64,000 nucleotides of DNA from Asterias rubens (GCF_902459465.1 NC_047062.1:22077919-22141918), one strand, 5' to 3'; numbered from the stretch's first letter, positions 1-13,018 are shown. The notes: a model not told the origin generated them from the letters alone. Program-made: numbers and translations.

Positions 1-103
1 TCTTGCCTGCCTGAAAGGCACTGGAATGTACAAGGTGGCTCTTCTTGTAAACAATAAATTAGTGGTCTATAAACTGAAGTATCACTCTCACTACAATTCT
101 ATC

Positions 104-289
104 AAGCCCGGTTCATACTTCTGCGAATGCGAATGCGAATGCAATACAAATATTGACGTCACAAATTCGCAATGAAATTTGCACTGAGTTGAGTTGTGCT
201 CAACTCTCTTGCGAATATCGCAACGAAAGAGGAGTTGTGACTTCAAATTCACATCACACTCACATTCGCAGGAAGTATGAACCGGGCTT
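104..289. repeat. MITE with terminal inverted repeats, family A
   Basis: About 186 bp bounded by AAGCCCGGTTCATACTTC on the left and its reverse complement on the right, with subterminal TGCGAATGCGAATG and CATTCGCA. There is no coding capacity. A partial copy starts at 22562 and a third copy is cut by the right edge at 63906. No clear target-site duplication was found here. Confidence 0.75.
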
Positions 290-2400
290 TACACTTCCAG
301 CCAAATTGCACATTTGTACCCATAATGTGTATACAGTATGAAAACAAAATTCCCACATTCACATTCCTGTGATATGTATCATTGTTTAATCCAAAAGCTG
401 CTATGACAAAATAATATGAATTCTCTCAAAAAGATGAACTTATACATAGATCAAATTACTACCAAGTTTTTTTCCCTGCTTCAGAAAGTCAGTTTTAAGC
501 TGTAGTTCATGTTAGTCATTTCTCTAATCCATTCATTGTATCAATTATAAATATTGTGTTGCCTGCTTGTGTAAGGTCTGTTTGTTATAGTATACACAGA
601 ATTGCATTGCTCAGAATACCAAATAGAGGTGCATTATATGCTTCATTTTATCGTTATGAAGTGTCAATGGTGCGGCAAATCTGTTTAGAATTAACTGTCC
701 CCTTTGTTGTTCTTTTTTCGGGTACGAGTCTGAGTTGGGTTTGTATCATGACACTGTAGATAATGTGTAATTTCACTTGTATATTATAAATATATGACAA
801 AACTGATTGTACAATGTATTGTGTATTCTTCCGTCCTATTTGCTCTGGATCGCAGGTGATTGGAGTATATGGTAATTTGTAAAAAATGAAGAAAAAAATT
901 TGGGTTTTATTCTGATTTTAATCGTTCTTGTGCTTCTCATGGACAACTTTTTGTTTTTAATCTGTGTTAATTAAACATGGCTTTCTTTCTGTTGAGATTT
1001 TAAGTTTGTGTTAAGAACGCTTCACCTAGATGAAAATAATGTAAGCTTACTTCTTGTGAAGTGGTTTTTATAGCAGTGAGCTCAGGAAAGCGCTCCTCCC
1101 CTCCTCTTGACTTACAAAGTGGAGAAGATTCTTAAAAGTAAAAAGCACTGCCATTGTTTGTTCTTAACATTAGGTACATGCTCATACTTTAAATAATTCC
1201 CTAAATAGTTAAGCAAGAGGAAAGAAAATACACTGTTTTCTAAACAAATTTGTTGTTAACCCTACTTTGATCAAGTTTTTATTGAATCTAATTTTTGGCC
1301 CCAAATTGATTTGGTAAGGTGAAGAACAAGTTTTGGCTGTTGAGGTGATTGTAGATTGAAGAAGAAAACAAATAGTCACCAAAATATAAAATCAACTAAT
1401 GACTCATGACAAAGGGTCATCTTTAATATAAAAAAGTAACTGCATAATATAATTTTATTTTAAATTAATTTCTTCTCAAATGAGCAGACCCTTCTATCCT
1501 ATGTACTTCCTCGTTAAAAACATTTGGATGTTTATATTTTCCTTTTCGAAAGAGCTAAGTATCTTCCAAAGAAGTAAAATTACTATTAAGGAATATTTTT
1601 CCTTGTTTATGTTAACTGGAAACACAATTATTTCCATGGCACTAGATTGTTATTGGTTTCATCTTGACTCTGCACAGTCTTATTCATTTGTTTCAAATAT
1701 TGTGTCTGTGGTTTCTTTTGTTTGTTTGTTTGTTTCTTAGTTGTATGTGTGTGTTTTTTTTTAAATTTATTGTAAAGTAATTGTATAAGGTTTTTGAAAA
1801 TCCCAGAGTACAGTGATATTGTTCAGGTGTTCTTGTACATATAAAAACTAACTATCTACATTTTTTTAATACATGCACCCTCTTGTTCAAACGGTGAACT
1901 GAAAATTTAATAAAAATGGATAATGTAAAATGCGAATAGCAGTGATTTTGATACTTTTCTTTTTGTTCTTCGACTTTGTTTAATAGGGGTTTTTATCTCA
2001 GGGGCATCCCCCCCCCCCAACTCTATAGTGCCCCAACCATGACCCCCCCCCCCCCCAAAAAAAAAAAGCAATAATACGGGACTTAAAGTTGAGAAATTCG
2101 TCGAAAGAGGGCGCTGTTACATCGCCACTCAATTAACCAGAGCAGTGTAATGTCATTTACTCGTGACGCCTATTTTTCGTAAACGTAACTTGTTTTTGCA
2201 CTAATTTAGCAGCATACGTTAACTTCTTAAGTCAAAACAATCTTTGTTTTTATCAAGTGTATTATTAATAACCATCCAATCTTTGGGTTCAGCATTCCTC
2301 CACCTGGTGAACTGAAACTGTGTCGCCAGTCAAACAGTAAGTTCGGATTTCTTTTTCTTTTTTCTTCATGTTTTTGAGACTGGGTGATGGGTCGGTGAGG
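290..2400 (+). other. non-coding, possible 3'UTR of an upstream gene
   Basis: AT-rich sequence with no convincing exon. It contains a Pumilio-type element TGTACATA at 1834-1841 and an AATAAA near 1908, as expected of a plus-strand 3'UTR whose gene lies left of the window. C runs at 2008-2018 and 2043-2056, followed by an A run to 2067, mark low-complexity sequence. Assignment to a gene is inference; nothing in the first 100 bases is a recognisable domain. Confidence 0.3.
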
Positions 2401-2418
2401 AGAAAGTGGTGGTGTATT

Positions 2419-2465
2419 ATTGAAATCGACAATCACTAATACTATTAGTGATTGTCGATTTCAAT
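2419..2465. repeat. near-perfect 47-bp palindrome
   Basis: Two arms of 23 bases around a single central base; the core reads AATCACTAATA then TATTAGTGATT. A further inverted pair, TGTCGCCAGTCA near 2320 and TGACTGGCGACA near 2596, encloses it. The whole 2310-2610 block may therefore be a decayed hairpin element. Confidence 0.7.
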
Positions 2466-3225
2466 GTAGAATGTCCGCTACTTTTTAAAACATCAACGTT
2501 ATTACCATGAATACAATGTATCTTAATGCCCAAACACAGGTATTTTATTATACGAGCGAAAAGGCGGAGTGACAGTTTACAATTTACAAATATCGATGAC
2601 TGGCGACACGCCCCCAAAGCCAAAACCCCGTCCTACACATTCATGACACAACAACCCACTGCATTTCTATTCCACACCCTACTACTACTACCTAGGACTT
2701 AGGAGCCTAGCTGTGGTCTGCACTCCTACGTACTTGGTAGCTACCCTTTGTTCCATACTATATCGCTTTTCTACAACTTAAAAACAAGACAATGAATTCC
2801 ACAATTAAATTAATTGGTTACTTGTGAATCACTTCAAAAAAAAGATATCGGTCACAATTCTCAACTCATGAGCTCAAGAGGAGAATAGTACTGGTACACA
2901 GACATAAAAAAGTTACTAGTCTAGTAAAGATAATCGTAAATTAAAAAAGTTGGTAGATCCCCTTTGATGGTCTCAAATCCGACCACGACATGGTTTTAAT
3001 GTAGCCCTGGTAGGACGTCAGTCAGTGCCACTGCCGTTGCCTGCAACGGAGGAGTCCAACCTGGGCTAGGTTTTAATGCACTAAAAATTGCTGGCTTGGT
3101 TTGTTTACATTGAATACCCACTTTTTATGAGTTGACTTCCTCTTTTTGTTAACCACTCCACTTTTAAAATGGTTATTCATTTCCTATTTGTTGTCTTTTT
3201 TGCCCTTTTTCCTGTCAAGCTCACC

Positions 3226-6200
3226 ATGGGAATCGGAAACATCCTCATGCTCTGCCAGGTCACTGCCTACCTCTTGTGTGCCATCTTTTCCTTCTTTGTC
3301 TTCGCACCGATGGCAGTGAATAAAAATAATGATTTTAACGGAAACTGCTTGCTTTTTCCTAATGGCAGCGTTGGTATGTATTTGTTGCTCTGTTAAACTG
3401 TTTTGTCTTTTGAGGGGTAAAAACCCTAGAATTTGATTTTTAATATTGTTTAAATATAGGTTAACTAGAATTTTCAAACACTTTCTGTTTTTTAAAGTCA
3501 CCTGGAAGTGGTATTTTTTTTAAATAAAGCTTTTGTCACTAAAATATGTGTTTTTATGAGAGGAATGTGAATAAAAAGTTAACTAAGGTTTAAAAATATT
3601 AGTTTTGATTGTATTTACAAATTTACGAGTAGGCCCCGACCCGAGAGGGCGCTGTTCGTGACGTACTTCAAGGCGCGATATTTGAAGAGAAAATTTGTAG
3701 TCAGGCCTCCGTACATTACGTCTGGGAACATGGCACATCAAAACAAATTTAGACACGATTTTACACACATACGTACATTAAAACTTGAACATGTTGAACG
3801 CCTAGTGGTTTTTACAAAAGCTATTGCTGCTATTTTGTTTAACTATGCGACTTTTTAGTGACCAAATGGGTTGTAAGATGTGGGTCTGCCTACGTATTAT
3901 TATAGAAATACGGCCACGGAGCAGACTGCACGCACGCACTATGGCTGCTGTATAATGTGCGGACGGTCACATAGGACCTGCACGCACGGTGAATCGCATG
4001 CGGTACCAACAAAAAATCGTACACTTGGAATCTGCAGGAAACAGATGAAGACTGACCCCATCTTTAGTTGTTTTGCTGCATCCAGCAGCAATACACCTGG
4101 TTGGCATTGCCGGAAAAATGCCAGAAAAAAAAACTTTTTCGCAGCGTACAAACTCACGTCTTAGAATTACATGTACTTTTGCACGTGTGTTTATCTACGC
4201 ATCGAGGGGGGTCTATGTTTGATCGAGGCAAAGTCTTCCTTTTCCTACGTCACAAAAGGGGTAGGCGGAGTCAACCCCCCCAAGCACTGAATTAATTTTT
4301 TTAACATATAAATCGGGACAAACAATTACTCAAAAAATTGTTTTATTGTTGATAAACATATACTCTTATGTTTAAAAGAAAAAAAATCCTATTTCCAGGT
4401 GCCTTTAAATTTTGGTTATGTTGTAAATCTTCTAAAACAAGTGTTCCTGCAAGTTATTTTTTATCCTGAACTTAATACTTTGTTCATTATCCATTATCCA
4501 TCTGTAATGTTTTGCTGGTCTTTTGATAAGGTTTCATTTTTTAAAAAGCCCTGACTTGCACCCCCCCCCCAACAATTTTTTTTCACAAAATAGAGAGATT
4601 ACCAATTAAAGCCCAGATACATGCAGCCCAGTTTGTAGAGCACTTGCACGTAAACGGTATGCTGCGGTTCAAATCTCATTGAAGTCACTATTTTCTTTGT
4701 TCAAGATTTATTGATAATTACCTGATCAGTTACCCTTGTAGTTTATTGCTAGGTTTTATTTTTGATTTGGGGTTGAACAAAGAAAACTTGACTTGAGTGG
4801 GACTCGAAAAAAAAAAACTCCGGATTAAAGTGCATGGGCTCTACCAATTGAGCTATCTAGCCCTTTGTTGGTGGTTTGCCTATTTTGTCAATATCTTTGT
4901 TCGGGAGTGCCAGTTAGAAGCACAACCTGGGAAGCATCAGCAAGGGGATTGCAACTTTTTATTTCAGATATCAAATATTTATTAACCACAAGGGAAACTG
5001 ACTGGGTGAATTTTAAATGAATTGGGGATTGATCAAAGAAAATTTGACTGGTGTGAGACTCGAACCAACGACCTCCGGACTAACTTGCTGTTTTGTTTTT
5101 GTTTTATACTAACATCAGATCCCCAGACGTCGGTGGTAACAATAAAAACTTGGGGATCTCCAGGTGGTTGTAACTTTGCCATCACCATAGGTATAGTAGC
5201 TCTGCTGGTCTCTATTGCTCAGCTGGTCCGACTATCTTTCCATGTCTTCTACGAGACAGACAGGTGAGTTGGAACAACAAGACAACGTGCCTTGTTGCTT
5301 CGTAAGAAATATTTTGTATTTATTTTTTTGAAAAAACATTCCAGGTTGTCGACGTAGTTTTTCCCCTACCTTTGACCTCTGTAGATCTCTGCTGTTATCC
5401 AGCTTCAGATCAGCCCCTGGGTCCAATTTCATAAAGCCTATAAGCACACAAACTTGCTTATAGCACAACAAACTTTTGCCTCACAAAAATAGATTACGTG
5501 CCAGAGTACCACACAGTTACTAATGCTGCAACTGGTACCCAATCCTTTTTTGCCTAGACAACAAATTTGCTTAGCAGAATTTTCTGCTTAGCAGGTTTAT
5601 GAAATTGGGCCCTGGTCTTGCCTGTGGATTAGGTTTTTAGTCCCAACCGCATCTGTGGGTTTTCTCCTAGGTGGGGGTTTACCTCCCACGTCTAAATCTG
5701 TATTTTTCTCATCTTTATAAGTTCCTTCAGACCTGCTGGTTACAGTACAAGGTGCTTTTTGAGAGGGCTCCTTGGGTTCATAACCAGAAAGCTACAATAG
5801 TAATCATCATAGTTATGTCAATCTATAGACCCCTTCTTGCATTGGTTGCCATCGTTGATGAAACGTACACTTGTAAAAGGCTATCATTGGCAGAGAGTCG
5901 TGCACAGCAGGTACACAGGTGCACTTTCTTGTTGTTTGTCATCAAAGATGGCGGTATGACGTCGTGTGCAGTCCATCTCATTGCCGAATTGAATTGATTC
6001 TCAATAAAACATTTTATAAAAAAACTGTGAGTAGCAAGTTGATTGTGAGTTTGTATGGAGTGCAAGTCCAAGAAGATTAGTAGGATAAGTTGGTAGTAAA
6101 TAATTGATCAAATTTGCTTTTATGTTGCTTTCTCTTTTCTCAAAATTGAGTGATCACCTTGTCTAAATAAAAAATCCCCCTCCCTCAAGGCCAGTATGCT

Positions 6201-8156
6201 CAAGTGTTTTTGCCTGAGGTATTTATACAAGTTTTTGTTTTCTTTATCAGTTCTTTCATTGGTGCCTTTGGGACGTTCATTGGAAATGTCATCATAACTG
6301 TTATGGTTTTTATCTCGGCCATCAACATCACGGAGGGTTATTCAGCTTGGTGTCGACTGATTGAGCAAGCAGCATCAAGGTAAAATCCTTACAGGGCCCA
6401 ATTTCATAGAGCTGCTAAGCACAAAAGTTTGCTTATCATGACATTTTTCCCTTTATAAAAACAGGATTACCAACCAAATTTTAATTTGTTACATATTGCT
6501 TGTTACTGGTATCCAGTTGTTGTTTGCTTACCCTGAAAATCACATTTTTTTGTTAAGGGAGAAAGTTCATGCTAAGCAATTTTTGTGCTTAGCAGCTCTA
6601 TGAAATTGGGCCCAGGTCTTGTGCTTTTTAATAAATTAAAATTGGTTCACTTCATGTATTGTTTTAAATCTGATGTGTTACATGCTGAATCACTATAGAA
6701 TTCATTCATCAACCTAAACTCTACACTTTTCCGGCAGTAAAGAGATGGAGGCTGTCAATCATAAAGTAATTTTTTGTGGAACTACCCACATAATGTTTAA
6801 GTTCCACAGATTATGTATTTTGTTTTGTAAAGGCAAGCCGCTACAAGCTACCTGGCTTATTTTTGGCCTTGCTTCCACGCGCTTTCCCCTTATTTTTGTT
6901 TCCTTTCTGTATTTTATTTATTTATGTATGCATTACAATGTAGCTCTGTATTATTTGTGGAAATGTGTTTGTGGAAATAAATGTGAATTGAATTGAATTG
7001 AGGTGATATTTAAAATTTTACTGAGCCATGGTTATTTTTGTTTGATTATTTCTTGTTCTTGCAGCTGCTCTTTGGCTGGATTTGAAGAGAACATTTGGAA
7101 AAAACTTAAATATATCAAGCCAGACAACTATGCAGTGGAGTTGGGAATGGTGCAGGTAAGCAAGATTCAGGAGTATCTCTGAGACCAATGGGAGACTTAA
7201 AGACACTGGACACTATTGGTAATTGTCAAAGACCAGTCTGTCTTGTCACTTGGTGTATCTCATCATATGCATAAAGTCTGTGAAAATTTAAGCTCAATTG
7301 GTCATCGAAGTTGCGAGATAATACTGAAAGAAAAAATACCCTTGTCACACGAAGTTGTGTGCGTTCAGATGCTTGATTTCGAGACCTCAAATTCTACATC
7401 TGAGGTCTCAAAATCAAATTTGTGGAAAATTACTTCTTTCTCAAAAACTATGTTACTTCAGAGGGAGCCGTTTCCCACAATATTTTATACTATCAACCTC
7501 TCCCCAAAACCAAGTAAGGTTTTATGCTAATAATTATTTTGAGTAATTACCAATAGGGTGGCACGGTTGGCTTGTGCGTAAAGGGCTCGCCTCTCACCAA
7601 GGTCACCCCGGTTCAAAACCCGGCCAGGGCCATATTATGTGAGTTGAGTTATGCGTTGGTTCTCTGCTGTGCCACAAGGGTTTTCCAGACTATCCGATTT
7701 TCTTCCCTCGGGAAATATCAAACAACTTTGATCTTGGCTGTGCTCCGTGGTCATAATGGGTTGATGTGGCTGGCAGCTGAAGGCGCCTTTGCATGCCTAC
7801 TTCTCGAACACGTTGTAGACGCGTCATTCGCAATTCAGCTCTAGCTGTGAGTAAGGATGATTAGCCCCCTAAATTATTAAAAGTGCTCTGTGAAAAAATC
7901 AACCCTTGACTCACTTTACTTTAAAATTGTTTCGAGTTTGTCACACTTCTTGTGGAAGGTTGATTCTTCATATAAGCTTGTTTTGGTATTATTATTTTTA
8001 CAGTTTGGACTTTGGTCTGAGTTTCTGATCTGGCTGTTCCTCAGCATTTTCTCCATCATCAAGTTGATCAAGTACAACCAGCAGGAGTCCATCATACGCA
8101 GCCTGTCCCGGGAGAGACAAAGACTTCTTGGTCACTACAGACAGCCAGACTTTTAA
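3226..8156 (+). CDS. TMEM179: transmembrane protein 179 homologue
   Basis: Five coding exons: 3226-3373, 5119-5263, 6251-6379, 7065-7155, 8004-8156 (stop TAA). They join in frame to 221 aa; human TMEM179 is about 233 aa from memory. The start ATG sits in TCACCATGG, a good context, and begins the first helix. Visible features are a helix at about 6-28, a D-F-N-G-N-C-L-L-F segment matching the family's D-F-R-G-R-C-L-L-F, helices at about 70-90 and 100-122, a cysteine-containing loop (W-C-R-L then S-C-S-L-A), and a last helix at about 170-192 beginning F-G-L-W. The C-terminal tail has Y-N-Q-Q-E-S, as in the family's Y-N-Y-R-Q-E-D. Intron 1 has a perfect TACTAAC branch site just before 5119. The vertebrate family is a little-studied neural four-pass membrane protein; no biochemical role can be given. 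Intron 1 is full of SINE fragments, and MITEs sit in introns 2, 3 and 4. TMEM179B is a less likely match. Confidence 0.88.
3374..5118. other. TMEM179 intron 1 with SINE fragments
   Basis: Large intron without coding potential. 3580-4300 is locally GC-richer, with many short open frames that lack splice context and look like noise. From about 4605 to 5095 there are several tRNA-like fragments: a plus-strand head near 4620-4690 (GTAGAGCAC and GGTTCAAATC) and minus-strand heads near 4790-4870 and 5040-5085 (ACTCGAACC, complement of a B box). They belong to the dispersed SINE family also seen at 10010, 31590, 37990 and 57740. Confidence 0.6.
5416..5615. repeat. GGGCCCAATTT-ended MITE, copy 1 (family B)
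   Basis: About 200 bp in TMEM179 intron 2. The left end reads CTGGGTCCAATTTCATAAAG and the right end mirrors it as TTTATGAAATTGGGCCCTGG. The interior carries the family's GCTTAGCA and TAAGCACA words. Family B has at least four two-ended copies here. Confidence 0.8.
6394..6613. repeat. family B MITE, copy 2
   Basis: In TMEM179 intron 3. Ends GGGCCCAATTTCATAGAGCT and its mirror AGCTCTATGAAATTGGGCCC, with the same interior words as copy 1. Only 14 bp downstream of the exon 3 splice donor. Confidence 0.82.
7198..7556. repeat. GACACTGGACACTATTGG-type MITE (family C), truncated
   Basis: Starts TTAAAGACACTGGACACT and ends in AGTAATTACCAATAG, the mirror of ATTGGTAATT near the left end. The outermost mirror of GGACACT is missing because a SINE begins at once at 7557. 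Related copies lie at 18312-18652 and 40015-40290, with partial matches at 28140-28310 and 55440-55700. Confidence 0.65.
7557..7855 (+). repeat. tRNA-derived SINE, copy 1
   Basis: About 300 bp in TMEM179 intron 4. A tRNA-like head has an A-box-like stretch near 7568 and a B box GGTTCAAAACCC near 7611. The body includes GCGTTGGTTCTCT and GAACACGTTGTAG and ends ATTCAGCTCTAGCTGTGAG. The same body recurs at 50030-50320 in THADA, so this is a dispersed family and not a tRNA gene. Confidence 0.75.
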
Positions 8157-11070
8157 AGTTGCCCCCACCCCCAACCTTTGCCTTCCCCTCTTCCCCATTA
8201 CTCTCCTTGCCATACCTCTTTCATCTTTTTATATTCTTCGTCTACAAAAAGGGTGATTGTGAGTATACATAAATTGTTCTCAATGCCACTTTTTCCCACA
8301 CATGAATCTTTCTTATACATATCATTTTTGTCATTGTCTTGTATGAATAAACAATGACCTTGGGGTGCAAAGATTAAGATTAAGATTAAGATTGGCTGAA
8401 GAATAATTCCCACAGATGCAATAAACTGTTATGGCAGGCAAGACAAAGAAGTAATAAATATAAAAGAGTAAAACCATGGAGATCTACCTCTTTGTTAAAA
8501 TCAAAGGGAATAAAACAAATTAATCAGAGAAAACAAAACCATACAATTTTCACCGGTCACACATAGATACGGATCTAAGGCCATGTCTGAAACTTTGGCT
8601 ACAGCTACACTAGATCGCGTGTGCTGCCTATTCTTCAACACTGGCAGACGTGCTGATTTAGCTGGGCTGAAATGGGACCAGACTATTTTGATTTCCAACC
8701 TAAGTTTGGTCACAATTTTCTGATTGCCAGAAAAATACATCTGATGACTGCACCTTGGCATAGAAATATAATTTGAGTTCATGACTTGCCAGTCTACTAC
8801 AAAAAACCCAGTGCCATGTGGCACACATGCATACATTGACTGTTACTCACATAATAAGCTTTCTAAGCAAATTCCATTAGCTAATTTTGCCAGACTTCTG
8901 TCAACTGAATATTGCAATTCAGCCATCCTTGGCACGATGGCCAAGCATGGCATCTCAATCTTTTTTAGATAAGATTGATATGCCTGGTTAAAACCCTAAA
9001 TTTGTGAGGTTTAAAAAACAAATAAAAGAATAAAGTTTGAAAAAAAACAAATCGGCCACAAAATGGGCTTTGATTTATCTCCAATGGTAAAGAAACACCT
9101 TTTTTTTACGTTGGTTTAAAATATTAAGTAATCTTTGTGAATTAAGACATACTTTTTTTCTACTGAAATCAGGGTTATTTTTTCTACTATGGGAATGCCT
9201 TTCCTGTTCTTTTTGTAAAACGGACAAAGAGGTTTGTAATAAACACTACAGTAAAAGCCTTTATTGAGTTGAAAACACTATTGAAGGTATTGGCAGTGAT
9301 TTTTTTCCACTTTCCTGTGGTGTGTGGGCAATTTAGACACCTTTATAAAACCGATTTGGTATTTTGATACTTTATAATAAGGTTTAGTCATTTGTGTATA
9401 ACTTAATCGTGTATAGTTGTAAATTCTTTGGGATTATGGCATTTGATGATAACCACTTTTTTGAAAAAAAGATTTGAGAAATTTGTATACAATCACTGCC
9501 AATACTTAAAAAGTAGGTTTTTCCACTTCTTTTCACTTTTGCTGCATTCATTTTCTTTTCTTTTTTCTAAATTAGAGTTAATAATTGATTCTTGTTGGTC
9601 ACAATGTATGATACTCTCACCAAGTGAAAGCAGATAACTTTTTTTTATTAAGAATATTATAAAGCAATTAAATACTACAAAAAGATTACCGACCAGTTCA
9701 CTACAATAATGCAATTTTTCATTGGGCTGAAAATATGAACGAGTTGTATTGGTTAAAAGTAAATTTGTAGAAAATAAGCCTAAATGTTGTATATCTCACA
9801 TAACTGAATGTTTTTGACCCTTCCCGTGAAACATGTAAATTGCACAATACTGGTGGGAAAATTAAGGGCTCATTATTGCACCTTTTTGCATGGTGCTGAT
9901 GCTGGCGCAATGCAATATGCTTTTGTTCATCTGCCTACTGCAAAACACCATATCATTTGCCAAACACCTGTACAGTGAAAGTAATTATAGAATATTATTT
10001 CATGGGAAAGTCTAAGTAAACCACAAGGGAAATTGAATGGGTAAATCTTTTAATAATTTTGAACTGAACAATGAAATATTGACAAGAGCAGGACTTGGAC
10101 CTAAGACCTTTGGATTACCGTCAGTGCTCTACCAACTGAGTTTTTTTTCTACATCATATATATGTAAAATAAGTCCATTTATAGACAACGCCCAATATTG
10201 AGCCAGCCTTTTGAAATATTTGTCATACCTTTCTAAAATGATACTTAAAAACATGAACCTCTGTGGGGGGGGGGTAACATTCTTACTTTCACAGAAAGTA
10301 AGAATGGTGTCACATTTTGTATCTATTTTGTAGAAACTGTATTAAGTTTAAGATATTTCACTTATTATGCAAATTTGGTTGCAAAAAGGTACAATCTTTC
10401 CTTGACAGAACATCTTGTTTTAAACATGTGTTCCATATATTTTTCACTGTTTATTTGTCTTCTTTTGCATAGCTATTTAAACAAAAATTACTGTAAATTT
10501 GTCTTAAATTTTTTTTTTTTACTTACAAACTAAACGTAAAGCGTGACATTTTGTATAATTAAAGGAATTGACATGACTTACTCCTACTGTGATTCATTTA
10601 CAGTTGTAACCGTAGCTAGCAGGGTCCAATTTCTCGGCTCTGCTTACTACAGAATTCTGCGCTTACGGCGCCCTGTAAAGTGAGTGACTCTTAAGGACAG
10701 TAAGCAGAGCCATGAAATTTTACTCTGCTGTCAACTTGCAGACTACTTATACATGTTTACAGATTTCAAAGAAATATGTGCACAATAAACCTGAAATGAA
10801 ACTATTATTGGTCTTTTATTCATTTCTACTCGAGATTTTGTACGATTAAAGAATTTTCTTTGGTTTTGTTCTGTAATAACAAATTAACTGGTAAGCTTAT
10901 CTGTAAAGTAAAAAGTTCACAGTTTAACTAATAATAGAGTTTCATATGCTATATCAGGTGTAAGGGTTCTTCTAAGGTGCTTTCTTGTTTAAAACTGTCC
11001 CTGAACAATTCTGTCCGTCAACTTTTTAGATTTGAAATACTTGTTGGTTTATGGCTCATTAATTATGGTC
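8157..11070. other. TMEM179 3'UTR and flank
   Basis: No convincing coding sequence. AATAAA hexamers occur at 8346, near 8420, near 9236 and at 10784, so the gene's polyadenylation site cannot be fixed. A short repeat of ATTAAG lies at about 8369-8394. An inverted pair, ATTGGCAGTGATT near 9289 and AATCACTGCCAAT near 9490, may bound an old MITE. A minus-strand SINE remnant lies at about 10010-10140. A family B relative (AGGGTCCAATTTCTC to GCCATGAAATTTTACT) lies at 10620-10735. Confidence 0.5.
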
Positions 11071-11079
11071 TAACCAGCT

Positions 11080-11410
11080 AAGGGCACTTGGGTGTCTTTT
11101 GAGCGTCTAGGTGTATTTTAGGAATCTTGGTGTCTTTTTGGGCATGTATGATTCTTTGGGTATTTGGGTGTGTAATGACAAATGGGTGTCTTTTGGGAAT
11201 ATGGGTCTCTCTTGGGTATCTGGGTGTATTTGCCAAATGGCTTTCGCTTGGGCCGGAATCTGGATATATGTTTTATGTATCTGGGTTATTTCTTTTTGAG
11301 GTTGGGTGTCTCTTGGGAACAAGGGTGTCTGCTAGTCTATGCTGATGTTTAGTTGACATATGGGTATCTCTTGAGGATGATGGGTGTCTTTGGGGTATCT
11401 GGTTGAAATG
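11080..11410 (+). repeat. degenerate GGGTGTCTTTTGGG minisatellite
   Basis: About 330 bp of strongly diverged, irregularly spaced units built on GGGTGTCTTTTGGG and GGGTATCT. The long open frames on both strands here are by-products of the repeat. Confidence 0.7.
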
Positions 11411-11895
11411 TCATTTGAACTCTCCATATCAAAGACATCCGACTTTTTTAACCAGCAGTCACTTTTGTGTCCGTATATTTTCAAAATGTTGTTCAGGGAA
11501 GAGCTGATAACATAGCAACGTGCATAACAATTTTTTTCTTTCCCATTTCCACCATAATGTATTTTTGTAAATTTGTTATATTTATTATTTAGGAAAATAA
11601 AGAACTACGAGTAAGCTGTACAACAGCTGGTAATATGTTTGTTGCTTATTCTTAAAGGTCAATAAACAATAACGGTCAGAGTGCTTGACAAACTCATACT
11701 GGAGTTTAAATAATTGTAGTACAAGAAAAGTTAATTGAATAAAACATTCTTGAAGTTTTAGATTTCCATTGTAATATCATTTTCTTTTTGATGTTCAGAA
11801 CTTATACTAAAAGTCTTGCAGCGGGTTTTGGCTGGACTTTTTCCTATTATCTTTTTTTAGTTCTATAATTGTTTTGGGGGGTGTTGAACGGGCTT

Positions 11896-11938
11896 TTGTT
11901 TGTTTGTCTGTTTGTTTGTTGGTGTGTTTGTTTGTTTT

Positions 11939-11979
<41 letters not shown>

Positions 11980-12013
11980 TTGTTTGTTTGTTTGTTTGTT
12001 TGTTTGTTTGTTT
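11896..12013. repeat. compound TTTG/TCTG microsatellite
   Basis: Runs of TTTG, then about eight TCTG, then about ten TTTG. The open frames with Cys-Leu-Phe-Val or Lys-Gln-Thr-Asn repeats on both strands are artefacts of the four-base unit. Confidence 0.95.
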
Positions 12014-13018
12014 TCAGAGGGTGGGCTCAAAAAAAGAAGAAAAAAAGGAAACAATAGTTCATTATTTGAATAACTTTGTTTTTAAATCTATTTACATAAA
12101 AATACAAAATAATTCTGCTTCGCTGTGTAGTCTAGCCCCCTCTTTAGTCAGTATCCGGCCAGTCATTGTTATTTCGTTCCATCCGGTGCCGAAGATTTCA
12201 GAGTAAAAACTTGGCGCTTCCTTGCAGCAAACTCTTTTTTTTTGGTCTGAAACCTCCATTCCAGCTCCTGTATTAAAGCTGATCAGGTAAGCAGCTTATT
12301 CTTGCTTGTTGAATGTTCTCAACAACCAAAATATGACCAATATGACTGACAAGTGTTGGTTCAGATTTATTTAGAAATCAGAACTTCTTATTGTTGTGAA
12401 GTTGACAGCAGTGGTGTGAGCGTACGTGTACGTGCTTTGGACAAGTCGACCCTTGCTTGTACAGGAGTCCTATTTTGCCAACCCAAAGAATATGGTAACC
12501 CTGTAACTGGGGCGCTGATATACCTTCGGTCAGGCCATCCTCCAAGGTCTTTCTTGCTCCACAGAAAATTGTTGATGTAAACGATGCAATGTATGTTATT
12601 GTTAATTTGCTATGATTTTCACAACAACACCCAATCCAGCCCAGACACAAAAAACTCCCCAAAATGACAGGAAAAGACACAAAAAAAAAATACGTAGCTA
12701 AAAAAGTATAAAAAAAAATAAAAACCAACAACTGCATAGTTCTTAGTGGTACTGACTACTGGCTTCTCGTTCTCGACATGTCTATTAATTAATAAGATGC
12801 AACAAAACAAGGCATTTTAATACTCTTCTTTTGATTACATTATGTTCTCTAAATTGATTTTGAAAATAATGTTAAGTTCACGACCAGAATCAGAGAAACC
12901 ATCTTTGGACTCTGTAACTAATAGACGGGTGCCCTACCTAAAATACTAATAAATACTATGCACGTCCTTGTGTGATAAAGGGTCAGCTTGGCCTTTGCCG
13001 CTGATGCAATAGAGTAGT
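12014..13018. other. spacer with no recognised feature
   Basis: AT-rich sequence with A and T runs (12680-12725). Open frames on both strands lack splice context or recognisable motifs. I see nothing functional before the inverted repeat begins at 13019. Confidence 0.4.

Noticed and set aside
1480-1740. 86-codon frame rich in Phe, Ser and Val
   Set aside because: AT-rich 3'UTR-like sequence, ends in a TTTG run, no homology recognised.
3184-3501. 105-codon minus-strand frame over TMEM179 exon 1
   Set aside because: Antisense of a supported exon; no similarity and lysine-rich noise.
3640-3660. CTCF-like GAGGGCGCTG word (also near 2106 and 26903)
   Set aside because: Only the core matches; the word may simply belong to dispersed repeats, so no insulator can be claimed.
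11863-12206. Cys-Leu-Phe-Val or Lys-Gln-Thr-Asn repeat proteins on both strands
   Set aside because: Four-base microsatellite read in several frames; no flanking coding sequence.
12353-12580. 75-codon plus-strand frame before the RING gene promoter
   Set aside because: No domain, no splice context, and the overlapping minus frame is longer; considered chance.
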